From: Polymyxa betae
Taxonomy: Eukaryota; Endomyxa; Phytomyxea; Plasmodiophorida; Plasmodiophoridae
DNA: 64,000 bases
Reading direction: 5' to 3'
Assembly: GCA_003693705.1 (NCBI GenBank)
Contig: RBZT01000771.1
Location: forward strand, 1 to 64,000
Positions 22,484 to 35,996 of the stretch are shown here, piece after piece. How positions within the stretch are numbered: the first letter of the stretch is position 1; each line of letters begins with the position of its first letter. Made by a program: the position numbers and the translations under genes. The notes below the pieces were generated by a model that was not told where the DNA came from, did no database searches, and worked only from the letters and a program-made list of their open reading frames with translations.

Positions 22484-25400
22484 TTGCCGATGACGACGGT
22501 TCTCAGAGATGACCAACTGACTTCTTGGGGGTCTCTTTCTTCCATAGCTACTAGCCCGCTGCTATCACCTCCACTATTTGAGAATGCCATTGCCAGCAAT
22601 CTGGCCTCGCCCCAATCGTCATCTCCGCCGCTCATCCTGCCACAGCCGCCGTTCCCTTCACTTTCTCCCCAATCGACAGTCAATCTATGCTCGTATATCC
22701 CATCAACGGTTGCACAGTTTCTTGCACGAAACGAGTTCTCGGTTCCGGCTCGACATAAACTGTCGACGGCGGTTCTGTTCGCCGACATCAGCGGCTACAC
22801 GTCCATGTGCGAATTACTGGGAGCCACTCATGCAGAAATCGAAGATCTCGCTCGAATCGTGAAAGCATATTTCGGCATTCTTGTAAAAGTCGTCGGAAGA
22901 CATGGCGGTGACGTTTTCAAATTCGCCGGCGATGCTGTCATAGTTCTATGGCCCGAGACCGACGATTCGCTGACGGTTCTAGCACGCCGCTGTGCTCAGT
23001 GCGCCCTTGAAATCCAGCGCAATCTGCATGGACTTTCTTTCCAGGATTCCAGCGGGAAACACCAGTTCGAACTGAGCCTGAAAATCGGAATCGGAGTCGG
23101 CGATGTGACGATCTTTCATATCGGCGGCTTTGAACATCGAATGGAGTACCTGGCAGCCGGGTCGCCGCTATCGCAGGCGTTCTTATGCGAGAGTGTAGCT
23201 TCCCCGGGAACGGTTCGTATTTGACTGATTCGAAGCTTCCTTTTATGGCTCATGTTAGGTTGTTGTCTCGCTCCAAACAGCTGCCTTGATTGCTCCGTTT
23301 TTCCAGACGAAGTTCACCAAGCAGCCTGTATGTAACGAACAGATTGTTGGCGTCGATTTAGTGGCTTGCAAAGAACCATTAGCTAAACGGGGTCAGCCTT
23401 GTCCCAAATAGTTTACCGAGTTGTCAATCTTGCGCTAGGGATTGTGTCAACGATCGATACGGCTTCGGATTTGGTCAGGTGGGCTGACAATCCGTTAATC
23501 CTCAACGATATTTTACAGAGATATGTACCTGTATCGGTTTTGCCGTTTGTCGGAGAGCTCGAGGAGAGGTGGGCGTCGGAAATTCGGAAAATCACTGTCG
23601 TGTTTGCACATATCTCGTTCGATTTCGATGCAGATGACGAATCTAGCGGAAATCTTGCACGCTTGCAGAAGGTAACTCTCTCACGAGGTCTCATCGACAG
23701 TATTTATCTGTATGGATTTAGGTTATGGAGACAATTCAGCAATCTGTTTATTCGAATGGCGGCGCTGTCAACAAGTTCCTGTTTGACGACAAAGGCATGT
23801 CTGTGCTGGCTGTGTTCGGCCTGCTTCCGCTGGCGCATCCGAACGATTCTCTGAGAGGCGTGCTGGGTGCGAAAAGCATCTGCATGACTGTCACCAAGCT
23901 CAACGTGGTGGCTAACTGTGGTGTCACAACTGGCTATGCATTTTGTGGCGTCACCGGCGGCAATACACGGCGTGAGTTTTCTGTCCTGGGCGATGTCGTG
24001 AACATTTCTGCCAGGTTGAGATCTGGGCGACCTCGGGCGATGCGGTTTCTCATAGTCTTTCAGGCTGATGCAATTTGCAATCAAGAGCAAACTCTCGCTG
24101 GTTGTTGATAATGCCACACGTTATGCCACCCGATTGCTGCTGTCATATCGGTCACTGGAGCCCATTATGGTGAAGGGCAAGAGTAACTTGACGAGATTGT
24201 TCGTTCCCGTGAATGAGTTCTACCCTACGAACAGCGCCATTGTTTCATTCGCAACCGATCCCGGCGAGCCATACCGGTTTGCCGACTGTTTAGTGTCCTA
24301 GCCTGATACCCTATGAACACATTCTCTAGTAATTTGGTGAATTTGAGTTCCATTTTCACGAATGAACGGGATGTACTTCGATCTAAGCTACGACATGCGT
24401 CTACTTCGGGACGTGGTTTAGAACAGGTAAATACTCGCGTTTCTGAACTCATTCGGCAATTTCATGTTCTGTCTGCAGGTGGCGAAACAACTACGTTATG
24501 AAGAGAATGCGGATCAGCCTTTCGAGTTCAACCTCCCGACGTATTCGTATCCGGTCAAGAATGGAGTCAAAACGCTTCATCTGACTCTCGACGATGGGTC
24601 GACTGTAGACGCTGTTCTCTAGCGCGAAGCTGGATACTGAACGCATTATAGGTGGATTTGAGTTGCAGTCATATTTCCACGGTTCGGGAGGCCAAACTGG
24701 AGGCGTATCGCTTAGGCATCATCCCGCATTTGGAATACACGCTAACAACTAAAGAGTCCTTGGTCCCTGTTGATGATGTCCTGCGTCTGGATACTATCTC
24801 CGTTCTGGCCTATGACGTCGAGCCGCCTTCTGATGGATCGCTGAATGTTCGGCTAACGGCTGCTTCTTTCATGGATGAAGGCGATCCGATTTTGAATCTA
24901 GGTCAGCTATTTGGCTCATGAACGACGCAGCGCCTTATATTCGTTTAGGTCGTCATTCTGCCAGGCTGCAGATCGCTTTGGCTGTTAACGCTTTTATGGA
25001 GACTGGTGACATGCAATGCGTGTTCCTGGAAGGAGATCTGGGCACTGGAAAGACGCATATGTTGGCCTCCTCTATATGTGATGCTCCATTAATGGTTGTA
25101 TGCGGTCGTGGATCTCAGCTTCCGTCTAATAGAGACTTATTCGTCTGGAAGCAAGTAGGTTCTTTCTTTGTACAATCTGCTTTTTTCTGATTTCTGGTCA
25201 GGTTCTGTTATCGTTAGTGGATAGTCTGCTGAAATGGGAACCGATCAGCTTTTGTGATATCGATGAGAGACGTCGGTCGTTTTTAATGACAATTCTAAAA
25301 TCCTGGCAGGATGCATCAGAGGTTACGAAGATCATATCATTCATAATGGACGATAAGAGGTCGGTGAGCCAGCTGACTACGATGGCTATGAGGCCGTGTC

Positions 25401-27075
25401 CTACTCCCGTCATTGACCTCATCATTCGATTCATTACCGATATCGCAAGATGCGAACCAATCGTTATCCTAATTGACAATGCCCAGTTTTTGAATACGAG
25501 ATCTTGCACAGTTCTGCAAATGCTTCTGGAATCGAAACGCAAAGGTTTGCAAATGAGGACTGAGATCGCAATTAACTAACACATTATAGGGGTGTTGCTA
25601 GGGCTGGCCACTCGCTCAAATACGTCATTTGCAATCACTTGGATGGTACCAATAATGAGTACAATTCTCAACGATTATTCCGCCACTCGTGTTCGGCTGC
25701 GACGGCTTCCTGACGCTTTCATGCGAAGGCTGGTCGCCAACATTCTCGATATACCAGAAGTCCCCGAAAAGATTCTGTTGCCAATCCTGAGCAAATCTGA
25801 GGGCAACCCGATGATCTGCAGAGAACTGGTCTATTCCATTCAAAGGCTTGGCTATATTCGCATTTCAAATCGAATGCCAAGTGGCGAATTCGATTTGTAT
25901 ATGTCGGAAGAGTTTTTTTCATCGCCTGTTTTCCCGGTTCCATTCACACTCCAGAACACGCTTGGAGAACTGGTAAATGCTGGAACACCGTTTCTGCCAT
26001 GAAGATTCACCGTCCTCTCAGGTCGATTCTCTCTCTCATTGTCAAAGAATGATCTTGAAAGTTGCGAGCATACTGGGCAATACGTTCACTTATGAAATGA
26101 TCGCGGCTGGATACCCAATCGACGAACACCAACCGATTCTCTTCCGAGAACTGCAGGGCTTGCTACAAAGGAACGTTTTACGCCCGGCAGTTACCAACAA
26201 AGGGAATGAGAAGCGACATTCATTACCGGATTTTCAGAAAGCCATTATGTCGAAGTCCATTACGTTTTCCACAATGTTTCTGATGGAGTTCGTGCGCTCG
26301 CGGATCCTGAGCCGGCAAGTGAAGTACATCGCTGCCCGAATTACACGAATGCACATTCGCAACAAAGAAAGGCTGGTTTTGTATTCAGGGCCAATGTCGG
26401 TTTGCAAAGAGGCTGGGCGCCATAGAAGATTTCTAGGTAACACCTCTGCTTCATTATCTGTGGAAAGTATCCATTAGTTTTAGGAATATCCCGCTGGCGA
26501 TCTATGTGGGTTGAGGCGGATGCTGCAAAAATCAACATATTCAAGAAGGCTGGAGAGCTTATAGGAAATGACCTGACCGGCGTTGTAATCCCATGGGCTC
26601 AGATAGAGATCCGGCATGCTGAGTTGAAGTCGTGCTGCCCAAAAGACAAATTCCCTTACGTCATCTACATCAATTGCAGTTCGTGGCACGATCGTCGTGG
26701 ACAGGTACGCCCAGGGCCGTTCGGGATTTTTCTCGCCACAACTGTCGAGCAAGACATCAAGCAATGGCTTTCGTATTTGACACTGACATCTCGAATGAAA
26801 TTAGCCGATGCGTCACGCCCCCAATTGATTCGATCACAAACGGCCTTTAACGCGGTATTATTTACTCCCGTTGCTCTACCATCTGGCTGAGATTGTTCTA
26901 GGATGCTGATGGAAGTAGCGATTCAGATACAGATCTCAAAGGTGATTCACCACTTTACACACTTAGAAAAATGCCAACGCAGCCGCGGGCGTCAACCATC
27001 ATGCCGGATAGCAGCCATTTGAGGATTCTATGGAATACGTTTAAACCTCAAATTGAGAGGAGACTTACAAAATGA
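22484..27075 (+). CDS. ADCY10: Soluble adenylyl cyclase (ADCY10-like)
   Basis: This multi-exon class III cyclase has the ADCY10 layout. C1 (from about residue 85) has VLFADISGYTSM and FKFAGDAVIVLW, so both metal-binding Asp and the substrate Lys are present. C2 starts near 23550. Across an intron it gives GDVVNISARLMQFA, so the catalytic Asn and Arg are present, with FCGVTGGNTRREFSVLG just before. A NACHT/AAA-like NTPase follows with Walker A EGDLGTGKTHML (about 25030) and a Walker B-like IVILIDNAQFL (about 25465). The C-terminus ends at the TGA at 27073. Between C2 and the NTPase lie about 200 extra residues that include a possible ubiquitin-fold segment. In animals this bicarbonate-regulated enzyme makes cAMP in flagella. 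The length is below the human 1610 aa. IFT88 follows 140 bp downstream on the same strand. Confidence 0.85.
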
Positions 27076-27217
27076 TGTATTTAGTAAATCTTCCACAAAA
27101 TTATAACAAACAACCTTCCGGTCTTCTTTTCGACAAAAAAAATTGGCCCTCAAAATGGTCGTACCAGTCACAAAAATCATGTGACTAAACCGATTTCTGA
27201 TTTCCATTTCGTGATCC

Positions 27218-30075
27218 ATGTACGGGCGCTCGAACATCGACGATGACGACAATTTATATGGCGGATTCGATCGTATCGGATCTTCGACTGTCTACGAAGA
27301 GTCTAAACATTATGGGAATAACATTGCTACCCGAATGGGCACCAGCTATGGCGAGGTACAACCACGAACAAACGGCGAACAGCAGTCGTAATGGTGTCAG
27401 GATGCTCGTCCAATGACGTCGATTCGCGGCGCCGGATATCGAAGCAATGCCTCTGGGCAGTTTGATCCTTTGGCCCAGAGCAAAACAACGATGACGGCGT
27501 TGAAGCGTAAAATTGAGAATGGCCCCGAATTCACAGCCAAAGAGCTAGAGAGGGAGGTCAATCAACTCATTGTAATGTTACACAGAGGCTGCTCATTGTT
27601 CTACTAAGAGTGTTCTGCAAAGGTGGATAGTGCCATTGCCAAATCGAAATCGAGCTTGGTGGTGGCGTTAGATCGAGCCAAGGATGCTGTCAAGAAGGAG
27701 AGGTTTCTCGCCAAGCACTGCGAAACGAACGGTCTCACCGAGATGATCAATGTTGACTTGCAGTTCGCCGTCCAGTTCAACCTTGCTGATAAGTATGCGG
27801 CCAATTCGATGCTTACCGAGGCATTGAATATTTACAATTTGATCGTAAAAAACAAGCAGTTTGCCAATGCAGGTTCCTGCTGCCTTTGATGTCATCGTGC
27901 CGCAGTCTGAGTTAGTTGCAGGACGGCTGCGGGTGAATATGGGAAACATCTATTTTCAACAGAAAAAGTATTCGGCAGCGATCAAGATGTATAGAATGGC
28001 GATGGATCTCGTAGGGAACGCCAGCAAGGATACTCGATTCCGAATAATGAGGAATATCGGCAATGCATTCATTCGTCTTGGAGAATATCCCGATGCCATC
28101 CATGCATTTGAGTCAGTAATGGAAGGCAGCCCTGAATCACAAACAGGTCCATAAAAATTGTAGATGTGAAAAGTCTTTTAAGCTTGCTCTTAGGATTTAA
28201 TCTGATTGTTTGTTATTTCGCATTGGGCGATAAAGATAAAATGAAGAAGGGCTTCCTGCAGCTGCTGTCAGTTCCAGTTGAAGGCGATTCTGATCATCAT
28301 TTTTCAGAACCCTCCATCCCAGATCCATTATCGAGGTATTATACGAAGCGCCAAGCCGAACATTGCAGATTCGTTTTATGTGCCGCTAAACTAATCGCTC
28401 CGGTTATTGAAGACGATTTCGACAAAGGATATCAATGGCTGATTTCCAGTTTAAGGGCACCACGTCCTGAGGTGTCGTCCAGCAACCCAGATCGTAATCA
28501 TTCGCCTTACGCTCGCGCATTCTGTCTTACTGTTGTTGTTTAGCAAGACGGACAGGATACGACCGTTTAGCGATGGAGCTAGATTTGTGCAATGGTATCG
28601 CTTTCCTAAAGCGCAGCGATTTTGAGAAGGCTTCAAATGTGTTTCGTGCTGTTGAGAGACAGGAGCTCGACCTTCATGATAGAGCCGCTTGCAACTTAAG
28701 CTTCTTGTACTTTCTGGAAGGCGATTATGAGCAGTCAAAAAAGTATGCTGATCTGGCAATTCAAGATAATCGGTATCCACGCCATCGCAACCTGTGAGTA
28801 GAGGAACTGAGAACTTTTCAGCTATAATGCTCATGCATTGGTTAATCGCGCGAATATCTATTTTATGGAGCGTGATTATAGAAGCGCTACCGAGATGTAT
28901 CTGGAGGCGATTGGTATCGAGGCTGATTGTATTCAGGCTGTCTACAACCTAGCCTTAGTATACAAACAAAGTCAGTTGGCCGCCCCAGCCTGGTCTATAT
29001 GATAATGCTTTCCCATTAGCTGGGCGTCTTGAAGATTCTTTAGCTGCCTTTCGGAAACTGCATTCATTGAATTCAAAAAACTCGGAAATTGTCTATGAAA
29101 TCGCTGATTTATATGACGAGCTAAACCTCCCCGTTGTATACACTCCATAGAAATTTTATTCTGACTAAATAATGCATAGGAAGCAAGCGAATGGTTCAAA
29201 ATTCTACTTGGTTTGGTCCCTAACGATGGAAACGCACTGGCTCGATTAGGGAGAATTGCCTCCAAGCTTGACGATCAAACACAGGCCTTCCATTGCTTCA
29301 GTGAGGTATCATGATCTTTTCAGAATAGTGTCGATACACCTTGTTTTCTTGTCCATGGCGCGGCAAATCCTGAACATTGCTGTGATAGGCTTATCAATGT
29401 AATCCGATCAATATGGAAGTGATATCGTGGCTTGGTGTCTGGTACGTGAAATCGGAACTTTACGAAAATGCGGTCACATTCTTTGAGCGGGCTGCCGATA
29501 TCGAACCAAATGAAATCAAATGGAAGGTCGGAGCTTCTCATTAATCAAATGGATTTTGTTCGATGACTGGAACCAGCTAATGGTGGCGACCTGTTACCGA
29601 CGGATGGGTCTAATCGACAAAGCGTTCCGGTTATATCAAAAGATCCACAGCCTGGAACCAGAAAGTATCGAGTGCTTAAAGTCAGGAATTGATATCGCTA
29701 AGCCTCAATGCATTAACGCCGATTCTCAGGTATTTAGTATCAATCTGCAGTGACCTCAGGCAAGAAGCCCTCGCTGAGGAATTTGCAAACAAATTGGCTC
29801 GTTTGACAAGTCGCGATGCTGGGCCAGTGTTGAAATCAGAGCATTCGACTACGCCAACGGCTACAACCCCTAATCTGCAATCTAATGACGCTTCTGCTAC
29901 AGGTGACCTTTGCTTTAAACTGTTGTGAGGCTCTTCTGACGGAAATGAAATAGTTTCGTATCATACAGAGTCCAATCCAGATGGAGAGAGAAGCATGGAG
30001 GTACCAGTAAATGTACAGAGAGATGACATTCATTTCGATGATGTTGAGCTCGACGATGAACTGCTTCCAATGTGA
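27218..30075 (+). CDS. IFT88: Intraflagellar transport protein IFT88
   Basis: This is a TPR protein of the IFT-B core, needed for anterograde transport and flagellum assembly. The N-terminus MYGRSNIDDDDNLYGGFD starts at 27218. The Pro/Gly linker with RPMTSIRGAGY matches the RPMTAVRAAGF block of animal IFT88, followed by FDPLAQS and ELEREVNQLI. TPR units are clear: NMGNIYFQQKKYSAAIKMYR (human NMGNIYLKQRNYSKAIKFYR), ICYFALGDKDKMKKGF, AKLIAPVIEDDFDKGYQWLI, YNLALVYK and WNQLMVATCYRRMG-type repeats. The C-terminus is acidic and ends DDELLPM, compared with DDLLPE in animals. Many introns of 45 to 80 nt interrupt it. The match covers the whole length. Confidence 0.93.
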
Positions 30076-30202
30076 TCCATCTAATATATCATAGCCACCC
30101 CATCTTGGAAAGAGCTCTTTTTGGGTTGAATCTCTGCAATCGAAATATCTGATAAGCAAGATAGAAACTACATCAGCCGTATTATCGTTAAACTGATGTT
30201 GT

Positions 30203-33200
30203 TTATGTGAATTCCATTTCTTTGAAGAATCTGTCCATGTCTTTCATCGAATGGAGATTCATATTCGGATTATCTCTGGGTTCATCGTCATCGTCGTCAC
30301 CGCATATCACTTCGAATAACTTGACCGATGGTTTCTTGCTCTGGAATGCGTAATCGATAACGAGATCAGGCTTCAGCTCTTTCAGCTTCGTCTCGAACAA
30401 TGCGGCCATGGATTCAGCCCTGACACATCTCTGCCCGACCTTGAACAGATTCCTCTCCAGCGTCGAATTCTGCTGTTTGCAGACCTCTAACTGAGCCTCG
30501 AGCTGATGGCACAAATCCCGAGCTTCAGCTTGCTTGCTGGAGAGCATCTCGGTTTGTTGCTGTAGCCGAGCCACCTCGAGCGCCTTTGTCTGCACCTCAA
30601 CATGCGATCGATTCAAATCAGTCCTGATCTGCGACCGGGGTTTAGAGGTTCGAACGGCAAGGGTTTACGATTTCTACCTGTCTCAAAACTTGGCTTTCAG
30701 CTTGTAGTTGTTCGAGGGCTTTCTTTCCGGTCGGCTCGCGTGCCGACCGCTTGGTCGCTACCGAGGGTAGAAATGTATCTTGATGTCGTCGCTGCAATTC
30801 TACAGTCGATTATCAGCCGCTCGCAAAATCAAACAATAGGACGACCCTGGAATTGCTGAGCCCAGCCCTGAAATCGTTTATCGCTCGTATGGCGATCGCG
30901 CTTCAGACCAACAATCTGGTTTTGCAGATCTTGAATCACGCGCAGCCGCTGGTCAAGCTGATCCCGGGTCGTCGTCAGCTGCAGCTGCACGGTCTTTATT
31001 GCTGTCTCCGCCCTGGCTCTATCCTGAATGGCTCTCGCTAAATCTTGCGCTTGCCGGGCTCTATCAGCTCGTAGCTTCGCCAACTATGAGCAATCATCAG
31101 TGGGAGCGGCCTTCATGTCATTTGTACAATTCAAGTTTTCAGTTGACTGTGAGTCGGAACGGACTGTTCATACTACAACCTACCTCTTGCTTGTACATTT
31201 CGATTGTCGATTGGCATTCGGCGACGACCGTCTGATTCTTGAACTCGGTCTCAGTTAGAGCCTTCTCTTGGGCCAGTTTCTGCATCTGTTCGGAATACAG
31301 TCTCGATGCCTGGGCTTTCGATTGGGCTCGGCTCTGGTCTAGGTCGAAGATCAGCTCTTGCTCCTTCTGCCCGAGCGTCTTTATTTCCGCTTCCAGCCTT
31401 TTTGCCTAGAATCAGCTATTAAAATCGCGATAATCACTTAAAAGTCCATCATAGATTAGCAGACCTTGAACGTCGTCACGCTCGCAAAAGCATCCGAGAA
31501 TTTTCGCTGGGCGTCGATTGTATTGTTGCGTCGATCGGCTTTGACGATCTTCTTCTGCAGATCGATATAGGCGGTTCTCATGACCGATAGCTCCTGCCTG
31601 GTCTTATCTAAGGTCGTGTGCACTTCCGTCAGCTGCCGACTCCATTTCCTCTCGGCTTCAGCTGGCGCATCCAACAGTTCGGCGACCTTCTGCTCTGCTC
31701 GGAACGCTCGCGATTCCATCTAAACCGAATCCATAACAACCCCTAAAACCATCATGCTGTTCGCCTACCATTGAAAGATCAGCTTGCAAATGTGAGGTGT
31801 GATTCTCAGCCTTCTCCCACCGCCTATTCGGAAGCTAAATAGATTAAACACGACCTGGGCGCCGCCATACTGTCTCGCCATCTGGGCGGCAATCTCGATC
31901 TGTCGATTCTGTTCCTGAAGTCGTGTGATCTCGACCTGGAGCGTTGCGATAACCTGTTCGGATTGCGCCTGCGCCGATTGCATGGCGATCGTTAGGCGTT
32001 GGTTGGCAGTTGTCTCATTGGCGATGACCGCTTCGGCATCGCTCAGACGCTGCCCCAACATTGTCAAGGAATGCTCCTCCTTATCTTTCAGGTCTCGAAT
32101 TTGTCCTTTAAGCATGGCGACGACCGCCTTCTCTTCAGCCAGTTGATGCTGAACTTTATCCACTTTATCCTTCAGCTCCGCTTCCTTCTTCTCTCTATCG
32201 TTGTGTCAGTCTCGTTAGCAATAGCAGACGGCGATGATTACGCTTGTTTAAGGCCAGCTAGAACCTGATGATAGGCCAAGCCGGCGCTCTCCAAGCTTTT
32301 CTGGGTTGTCGCTTCAGCTCGACGGCTCTCATTCAGATCAGCTTTCAAAATGTCGTTCGATTCCAGAGCCCGGAAATACTGCTGCTGGAGCGTGCTGTGC
32401 TGCCCCAGGAGCTTGTCATTATCGGCTTCGGCACGAGCCGACAAGATTTCCAGCGTTTTCAGCTGTTTCCTTTGAAGGGATTAGGATTCCGGCCGGCGAC
32501 CGACGAAACAACCCGACCTGGTCTGGGCGATCTCGGCTGCATTGCGTTTAAGAACCTGGTCACGTTCGTCCATGGCGTCTACAGACTCTTCCCATCGAGC
32601 GATCAGCAGCTCGTTCGATTTCGAGAGCAGCTCCATCTCTGCATTTTGTGTCATGAAACATAATTGCATCGATGACGCCATGACCTTTGACTGTGGCGGC
32701 AACCGTCGCCTGGGCGAGTTTCGTCTGGTCCTTCTGGGCGTTGGCTTCACAGCTGATATCGCGCACTGATCCCATCGCCTTCTCAAACCGTATCTGCCAC
32801 TGATGTAAAGCTCGCTGGATTTGGCGTTTATCTTCTGCAAGGTGGGCGACTTCTGCTTTTAGGCTCTGTTCGTAGACGTGATGCATCCTATCGATAATGA
32901 ACGCCATAAAAATCACAGAAGGCTGCACTACTTGAGGTCTTCAGCGGCGACATTTTGCAGTTCTCGTAGCTTGGCGTTCTCGCCGATTTCCTTTTCCAGG
33001 TTTCCTTTCAGTCTTTGAATTTCAGCTGCATTTACCTATCCGGATTCAGAGACGCTTTGCATACTGACACCATACCGAGTTCAGTTCTCTAAGATCTGAT
33101 AGTTCTGAACTAGTTCTCACAACCTGATACTCGAGGTCCTTCTTTACAGATTGAACTGAATTTAAATCCTTTTGCCTACATCGACTCTTCATTTCAGATA

Positions 33201-33559
33201 CCATTCAGTCAAAATTTTATACGTTTTCTCTATTGTTTTACGAAGGCCCGGAATTTGCCGTTTAACCTCGCCAAGAGCAAGTGCAAGATCTTCGCGAGCC
33301 TTCTGCTGTAGACCCAGTTCGTGGTCGCGCTTATCTGCTTGAAATTAGGTATAAAAAAGTTCTGTAAACAACAAGCAGGACCAATTTCATCGTATAATTT
33401 GTGCAGCTGGTCGTCAAAATGTGTCAAGATGCTAACTTGGAAATTCGTATTAAACGTCAGCAGAGCATCTTGTTCCGAGTGCTCATTAGGCAACACTCCA
33501 GGCGGAAGCTTGTTATTTGCAGAGAATGGCTTATCATCAACAAAGGACCCATCGGCCAT
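30203..33559 (-). CDS. Long coiled-coil protein, unidentified
   Basis: At least nine minus-strand exons encode almost continuous heptad coiled coil. It starts near MADGSFVDDKPFSANNKLPP (33559) and goes on through ELGLQQKAREDLALALGEVK, HWQ..RFEKAMGSV-type segments, MDKVQHQLAEEKAVVAML and KALEVARLQQQTEMLSSKQ. The final exon (30203-30616) ends in an acidic, non-coiled tail (ICGDDDDDEPRDN ... FFKEMEF). The estimated product is 900 aa or more. It lies tail-to-tail with IFT88. Its position and structure fit a basal-body or axonemal scaffold, but I could not match it to a named CCDC/CFAP family, and coiled coils are a poor guide. Confidence 0.6.
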
Positions 33560-33653
33560 GGGGCAAGCAGATTCAAGATATCATGGGCGTACATCAATCC
33601 AGATACCAAATCGTGGTCTCATTAACAATGCATACTGTATTAACTTTAAACTT

Positions 33654-35996
33654 CTAATCATCGAGGTTGATTTCAATATCAGCAGCAGCTGAATGAGCCG
33701 ACATCATATCTTCCAGAAACTGGGATGGCGTTAATGTTGATTGCGATCCAACAATGAGCTCTGCGCCACTATTATGGGCGACGTCGTATGCTGCTCGCAT
33801 CTCTGAGAACGTCATACCACCAGCCATGAAAACAATGTGCTTTTGAGCAGAACCTAAATCAGACTTAGCGTTGCAAAATGAAAGGTGGATTCAAGCCTGA
33901 ACCATTCGAAGAATCGGCGCCATCGAAATGGCTGTCACCTCCTCGGTTTCGCCACTTGTTCACTCGAGGGGCACTGGCCGGTTTCGACCTGGCGGATCTC
34001 GCTGATGCTGATGATCCTCCTCTCGCATTCTGCTCAGATTCGGGAGGCTGACAACATTATGTCAAAAGATATCTTTGAGTTTTGAAAACCATGACCTCTT
34101 TGATATACGGATAAGAAGTTTTATCCAACGACCCGTTCACAAGGCCATCCATTAAATCATAAACTGGTGGTATAAATCGCAACAAAGATAGCTGTGACGC
34201 TTTAGCAATTTCTGCATTCTTCTTGATAGTCGCTGAACTGATTTAATTTTAGAAAGGGGAATCTGACAATCAACATCAGCTCACGAAAGAACGTTGGAGT
34301 TTTTTCTGTTGGTTTGCAGTTTGACGCCCAAATGGAACAAATTCTGTATAGCATCCACATGTCTATCATTAAGCTTGGCGATACTGAATAACTTTTTCCT
34401 TGTCTGCTCCTTGATACCATCCTAGAGAGAAAAATCAGACAATATTTCGCAATCAATTGAATGCAACCTGAGCAATGATGTAGATCATGATTAAGCGTAA
34501 TTTGTCAGTGGGAGAGATCATCTCATCTTCCATGATCGATACTAACGAAGTCATAAGATCAGTTTTATTCGTCTTTTTTCCCTCTTCAGTGACTCCGGTC
34601 ACCATATCCTGCTCAATCTCTCCTAAATAACAAGTAAGGATACTTTATAAGCAAAAAATGAAAAACGCGTTACCTAGCTTTTTTAGTCCCATCTTGTCGA
34701 AATGATCGAATACGTTTTCCAATATGGACATATGCTTAGTAAATCTCTGCATTTCCGACCTGAAAGAGCCAGCGTGTTTTGCAGCCTTCACCAAATCCTG
34801 TAGCAATCGAATGTCAAAAACAAAAGCTCAATTCTCACAAGATAAGCACCTTTAACGACGCATCGTCGCCCAGATTGGCAACTGCATTCTTTTCTCGAAA
34901 ATCAGTGAATAACTGATTTACTGTAGGCAAAGCTTCACCAATATGTTTATGTCTCAAATCTTTCCAAAGGCTATCATCTTCACTTAATACAAACTGATCG
35001 GAATCCACTTTCTTCTTATCGTCTTGCTGTTTTCCGATCGATTTTAGACGACAAATATCGCCATTAACTGCCAGTATGTCGTTGATCATCGCCTAATCTA
35101 TCTTCAAAAGTCCGATTACATAAAGTCAATAAAATCGAAACCTGATAAGTGTACTCGTGCATCAATGGGGCGACACAATCAATGGAACGGTCCAAAATCA
35201 GTATAGTTCCACGATTGGGGTTGAACTTCCAGTTCTTTAAATTTCTCAGCGCATTCTCCAGAGACTTTTCAAGCAACCTGGCGATCTCGGATGTGACCGG
35301 ATTCGCCGCCACATAACGAATATAGGGATATTCATTTATCGTCACACCTGACACGCCAATTGTTAGATAAATGCGATCAAATCCATGACAACCCCATACA
35401 CAATGAGCATAATTGGTCAGCCGTTCTGCGAAGCTCTTCGCTTCTGACAGCAGCCGGAATTGATCGAAAATACAATGATGGGATAGTCCCGGGCCGGCTG
35501 AACGAAAACACCTTGGTCTCAATCGAAAGAAAATCCACATTCAATTCTTTAAACGCCTTCATTCGACTGACGACCGCCGATCCTAAAAAGGATTAACTCC
35601 AAAACGCTTTGCTTTAAAAAGACAACCTTGAAGCATAGAAACGAGATCATTGGGGACTGGCGACGTCGTATATAGATAGACGTAGCCATATTTTGGCGTT
35701 TTCTTGAAATCGTCGAGAAACAGCTTCCAATTCTCCGCCGTCGGCTGCAGAAAATACATAACAGGAGTCGTCGGCAGCGACTCTCGAGGGAACCGAATGT
35801 TAACGATGGCGCCGACACCAGCATCGTTTATGGAGTGGACTCGCATGGCCGATGACAGCACCTTGGTCGTATAGTCATCGCAGACACAGACCAGATAGTC
35901 GGAAGGGCGCTCGCGGCTCTCCTGGATGACGGCTAGGAGCCGCCCAGCCAGCACCGTCTTCAGGTCGGTCATCGCCAAGCCGACCTTATAAGACAA
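33654..35996 (-). CDS. Sec1/Munc18 family syntaxin-binding protein
   Basis: This is an SM protein that binds syntaxin/SNARE assemblies to permit membrane fusion, most like the exocytic Sec1/Munc18 (STXBP1-3) branch. Domain 1 starts near MTDLKTVLAGRLLAVIQ and includes DDYTTKVLSSAMRVHSIND. Other landmarks are an RESLPTTPVMYFLQPT segment, a KFNPNRGTILILDRSIDCVA block (family: LLIMDRAADPVSPLLHE), LMHEYTYQAMINDILAV and EDDSLWKDLRHKHIGEALP. The C-terminus has HIVFMAGGMTFSEMRAAYDV and LTPSQFLEDM, ending with a TAG at 33654. The order and spacing are those of a roughly 600-aa SM protein. Several 45-60 nt introns interrupt it. The subfamily choice (Sec1 rather than Vps45 or Sly1) rests on the DLW.ELRH and GG.t.sEmR blocks. 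Confidence 0.85.
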
